Source: Betaproteobacteria bacterium (lineage in GTDB: Bacteria > Pseudomonadota > Gammaproteobacteria > Burkholderiales > Casimicrobiaceae). From it: a DNA stretch of 7,601 bases. Below the pieces are notes generated by a model. It was given only the letters and a program-made list of their open reading frames with translations. It did not search any database and was not told the DNA's origin. Both the position numbers and the translations under genes were made by a program. Of the stretch, positions 5,583 to 7,601 are shown one piece after another; position 1 is the stretch's first letter, and each line of letters starts with the position of its first letter. The stretch spans positions 1 to 7,601 of the forward strand of contig VBDA01000258.1 in NCBI GenBank assembly GCA_005883655.1, in the 5' to 3' direction.

Positions 5583-6652
5583 GCAAGGTCTTCGTCAGCT
5601 ATCGCCGGGACGACGCGCAAGGAGAGGCCGGGCATCTGCTCGCGGACCTGCGGCGGCGCTTCGGCGAAGCGAGCGTGTTCAAGGACATCACCGCGATCGG
5701 CCCGGGCGAGCAGTTCGGGCTCGCCATCGAAAAAGCTATGGCGGAATGCCCGGTGGTGTTGGTAGTCATCGGTCGCGGGTGGCTCGATGCTCGGGACGCG
5801 AGCGGCCAGCGGCGGCTAGACGATTCCAGCGACTGGGTCAGGCTGGAGGTCGAGACCGCGCTCGCCGGCAAGCGGCTCGTCATCCCAGTGCTCGTGCAGG
5901 GCGCCGCGATGCCGCGCGAGAAAGCGCTGCCGGAATCGATGCGCCCGCTGGCACATCGCAACGCGCACGAAATGTCGGCGCGCCGCTGGGACTACGACTT
6001 CGAAGCGCTCGCGAAGACGCTGGAAAACCCGCTGGGCATAACGGCGTCGGAGACTTCGAACGGGGCGGCAGCTTCGTCGGTCCGACCGCAGGATTCGACG
6101 AACCGCATGTCTCGCTTCCTCGTGCCTGGCGCGATTGTGACCGCAGCAGTAATAGCTGGCGGCGTGTATTTCGCCACGCGCAACGGCGTAGCACCGACCG
6201 AGCCTTCCGATGCAACGGCGCAGCATTCTACAGCTGTCAAGATGGCACCTGCCGGACAGCCCGGCGCGACCGGCTTCCTGTCACCCCCTCGCGGGGCGTT
6301 CGAGCAAACAAGCGCGTTTCGCGCGTTCGATCGGCTGAATACCGAACTTTCGCAGCGACCGGATCTCAGCGAGGCTGACCTGCGCCACTTCGCCGCGATC
6401 AGCAATCTGGCCTGCGCCGATCAGTCGATCAGTTGTCAACAGGCGACGCTGCAAAAGGTGACGAAAACTCTCCAAAACGTGTGCTTGCGCAAGCTCGGCA
6501 TGCCCGCTGTCGCGATCGAAAGTGGCGACGAACTGGCGCAACTGAATCAGGACATCCGCTTCATCGGCTGCATTCAACAGTTTCAGTCACCGATGCTGGA
6601 CGAGAACTTGAAGCGCGGGAGGGAGGCCGTACATGCCATCAAGCCGGGCTAG
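5579..6652 (+). CDS. Membrane-anchored TIR-domain protein with four-cysteine C-terminal domain
   Basis: The protein has 357 residues. Residues 1-150 form a bacterial TIR domain: FVSYRRDD (5-12) is the first strand and box 1; VFKDITAIGPGEQF (33-46) and VVLVVIGRGWL (59-69) follow; SDWVRLEVETALAGKRLVIPVL (84-105) contains Glu90, aligned with the catalytic glutamate of TIR NADases (compare SARM1 DWVHKE). A serine/threonine/alanine-rich linker (151-178) leads to one membrane helix at about 179-199, then a second low-complexity linker (203-240). The C-terminal domain (about 241-357) is mainly helical with cysteines at 279, 286, 302 and 331; I do not recognise it. Lacking a signal peptide, the TIR part should be cytoplasmic and the C-terminus periplasmic, where the cysteines could pair. 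GGAAG lies five bases before the ATG, which overlaps the stop of the 42-residue ORF. Known TIR proteins cleave NAD or signal in immunity and stress; activity here is inference from the retained residues. Confidence 0.9.
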   Translation: MSKVFVSYRRDDAQGEAGHLLADLRRRFGEASVFKDITAIGPGEQFGLAIEKAMAECPVVLVVIGRGWLDARDASGQRRLDDSSDWVRLEVETALAGKRLVIPVLVQGAAMPREKALPESMRPLAHRNAHEMSARRWDYDFEALAKTLENPLGITASETSNGAAASSVRPQDSTNRMSRFLVPGAIVTAAVIAGGVYFATRNGVAPTEPSDATAQHSTAVKMAPAGQPGATGFLSPPRGAFEQTSAFRAFDRLNTELSQRPDLSEADLRHFAAISNLACADQSISCQQATLQKVTKTLQNVCLRKLGMPAVAIESGDELAQLNQDIRFIGCIQQFQSPMLDENLKRGREAVHAIKPG

Positions 6653-6753
6653 ACAATCGTCGCGTCGGCCCGCACCGCCTTGGCATGAGCGCGAAATGTC
6701 TGGGCGAGTGGGATGCCGTAGGTGCCGAACGACCCCGCGAGCGACTGCGGCAT
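6649..6753 (-). other. Short open frame between the convergent genes (34 codons), probably not a gene
   Basis: The minus-strand frame of the molybdoenzyme stays open after its TAA for another 38 codons up to a TAG at 6651-6649 that overlaps the TIR stop codon. From an ATG at 6753 it reads MPQSLAGSFGTYGIPLAQ and ends ADATIV. The composition is protein-like, but there is no ribosome binding site and I recognise no family. It may be a gene remnant or chance in GC-rich DNA. No terminator was found in this gap. Confidence 0.2.
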
Positions 6754-6765
6754 CGATCCCACACC

Positions 6766-7601
6766 TTAGACCTTTTTCAAATCGTGATTCTTGAGCGGTA
6801 TCGAGCGGACGCGTTTCCCGGTCGCGGCATAAATCGCATTAAGCACCGCGGGCGCGGCCACGAAGATCGTCGGCTCGCCAACGCCGCCCCAGAAGCCGCC
6901 GGAGGGCATGACTATCGTCTCGACCTTCGGCATCGCCTCCATGCGCATGATCCTGTAGGTGTCGAAGTTCTTCTGCTCGATGCGGCCATCCTTGACGGTG
7001 CATTCGCCGTAGAGAAGGGCGGAGAGTCCGAATGCGAACGAGCCTGCGACCTGGCGCTCGATCTGTGCCGGATTTACCGCGTAGCCGGGGTCGGTCGCGG
7101 CGACGATGCGGTGGATCTTCAAAGTCCCCTTGTTGCTTACCGAGACTTCGGCGCAGGCCGCCACGTAGCTGCCGTAACCCATGTGTTGCGCAAGGCCGCG
7201 ATAAACGCCGCGCGGCGCAGGCTTGCTCCAGCCAACACGCTCGGCAACGGCATTGAGGACAGCAAGGTGTTTGGAATGATTCACCATGAGCTTGCGGCGA
7301 AACTCGAGCGGATCCTGACGCGCCGCGTGCGCAAGCTCGTCCATGAAGCATTCCAGGTAGATCGCATTCTGATTGTTGTTCACTCCGCGCCAGAAGTGCG
7401 GCGGGATGTGCGGGTTGCGCATAGCGTGGTCGATGAGCAGGTTCGGAATCGTATAGCCGAACGCACTTTCCGCACCGCCCGCATTGAGGCCCTGGAACAC
7501 AACCGCGTCCTTCCCGTTTTGCAGGTTCTGCGGAATCACATAGGCGAGGATCGACTGGCCCGAAATCCGCATGTGCAGCGCCGTGAGATTGTTGTTGCTA
7601 T
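6766..7601 (-). CDS. Molybdopterin-binding large subunit of an IorB-like aldehyde/xanthine dehydrogenase, C-terminal part
   Basis: This is the C-terminal part (about 277 codons visible) of the large catalytic subunit of a molybdenum hydroxylase, closest in style to isoquinoline 1-oxidoreductase beta subunit (IorB). Such enzymes hydroxylate N-heterocycles or oxidise aldehydes with water as oxygen donor, passing electrons to a small [2Fe-2S] subunit. The upstream part, including the first cofactor-binding region, lies beyond the window; the frame is open to the edge (SNNNLTALHMRISG). Typical phrases are FWRGVNNNQNAIYLECFMDELAHAA (about codons 60-84 from the first visible Met at 7572), QVAGSFAFGLSALLYG, and GGFWGGVGEP, whose glutamate (codon 233, positions 6876-6874) is the catalytic base of the family. 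The C-terminus PAVLNAIYAATGKRVRSIPL is family-like and intact. Genes for the 2Fe-2S subunit and a cytochrome c are the usual neighbours and would be to the right. The substrate cannot be predicted. Confidence 0.93.
   Translation of the reverse strand, partial: SNNNLTALHMRISGQSILAYVIPQNLQNGKDAVVFQGLNAGGAESAFGYTIPNLLIDHAMRNPHIPPHFWRGVNNNQNAIYLECFMDELAHAARQDPLEFRRKLMVNHSKHLAVLNAVAERVGWSKPAPRGVYRGLAQHMGYGSYVAACAEVSVSNKGTLKIHRIVAATDPGYAVNPAQIERQVAGSFAFGLSALLYGECTVKDGRIEQKNFDTYRIMRMEAMPKVETIVMPSGGFWGGVGEPTIFVAAPAVLNAIYAATGKRVRSIPLKNHDLKKV

Noticed and set aside
5560..6378. A 272-codon + strand frame overlapping the TIR gene
   Set aside because: It is the arginine-rich alternative frame of the TIR gene; the TIR frame carries all recognisable motifs.
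1..7601. CRISPR array, tRNA, rRNA or insertion sequence
   Set aside because: No regularly spaced direct repeats, no cloverleaf-like sequence, no transposase motif and no terminal inverted repeats with target duplications were seen.

Overview
The window looks like chromosome from a GC-rich proteobacterium, most likely a betaproteobacterium of the Burkholderiales type. The basis is the gene style (LolD/MacB-like ABC pair, YceI, IorB-like molybdoenzyme), Shine-Dalgarno sites of the GGAGG type, and a small protein whose N-terminus I recognise only as a conserved hypothetical of that group. The placement is inference; no rRNA or other marker gene is present.

Layout from left to right. Positions 1-1294 (minus strand) hold an ABC exporter pair: an ATPase, then an FtsX/MacB-type permease overlapping it by one base and cut by the window edge. 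A promoter candidate lies just upstream, directly against the terminator of the next unit. Positions 1380-2030 (minus strand) are a lower-GC stretch with a two-gene small-protein operon of 59 and 85 residues, two back-to-back hairpins between the genes and a strong terminator at the end. The 59-residue gene is easily missed because of its size. Positions 2031-2524 hold no gene I can support. A bidirectional terminator follows at 2525-2548. Positions 2615-3591 (minus strand) encode a secreted NHL/SMP-30-type beta-propeller protein split by a one-base frameshift. Positions 3738-5191 (minus strand) are an operon of a polytopic membrane protein and a periplasmic YceI-family protein.

From 5454 the + strand carries a two-gene unit, divergent from the membrane-protein operon: a 42-residue small ORF with a strong ribosome binding site, whose stop overlaps the start of a 357-residue TIR-domain protein. 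The TIR protein has a glutamate in the position used by TIR NADases, one central membrane helix and a four-cysteine C-terminal domain predicted to be outside the cytoplasm. This pair is the most interesting item here. The window ends with the C-terminal part of an IorB-like molybdenum hydroxylase large subunit (minus strand), convergent with the TIR gene.

The units look functionally independent: export (ABC), envelope/periplasm (YceI, membrane protein, NHL propeller), possible NAD-linked signalling or defence (TIR), and oxidation of heterocycles or aldehydes (IorB-like). No tRNA, rRNA, CRISPR array or insertion sequence was seen.
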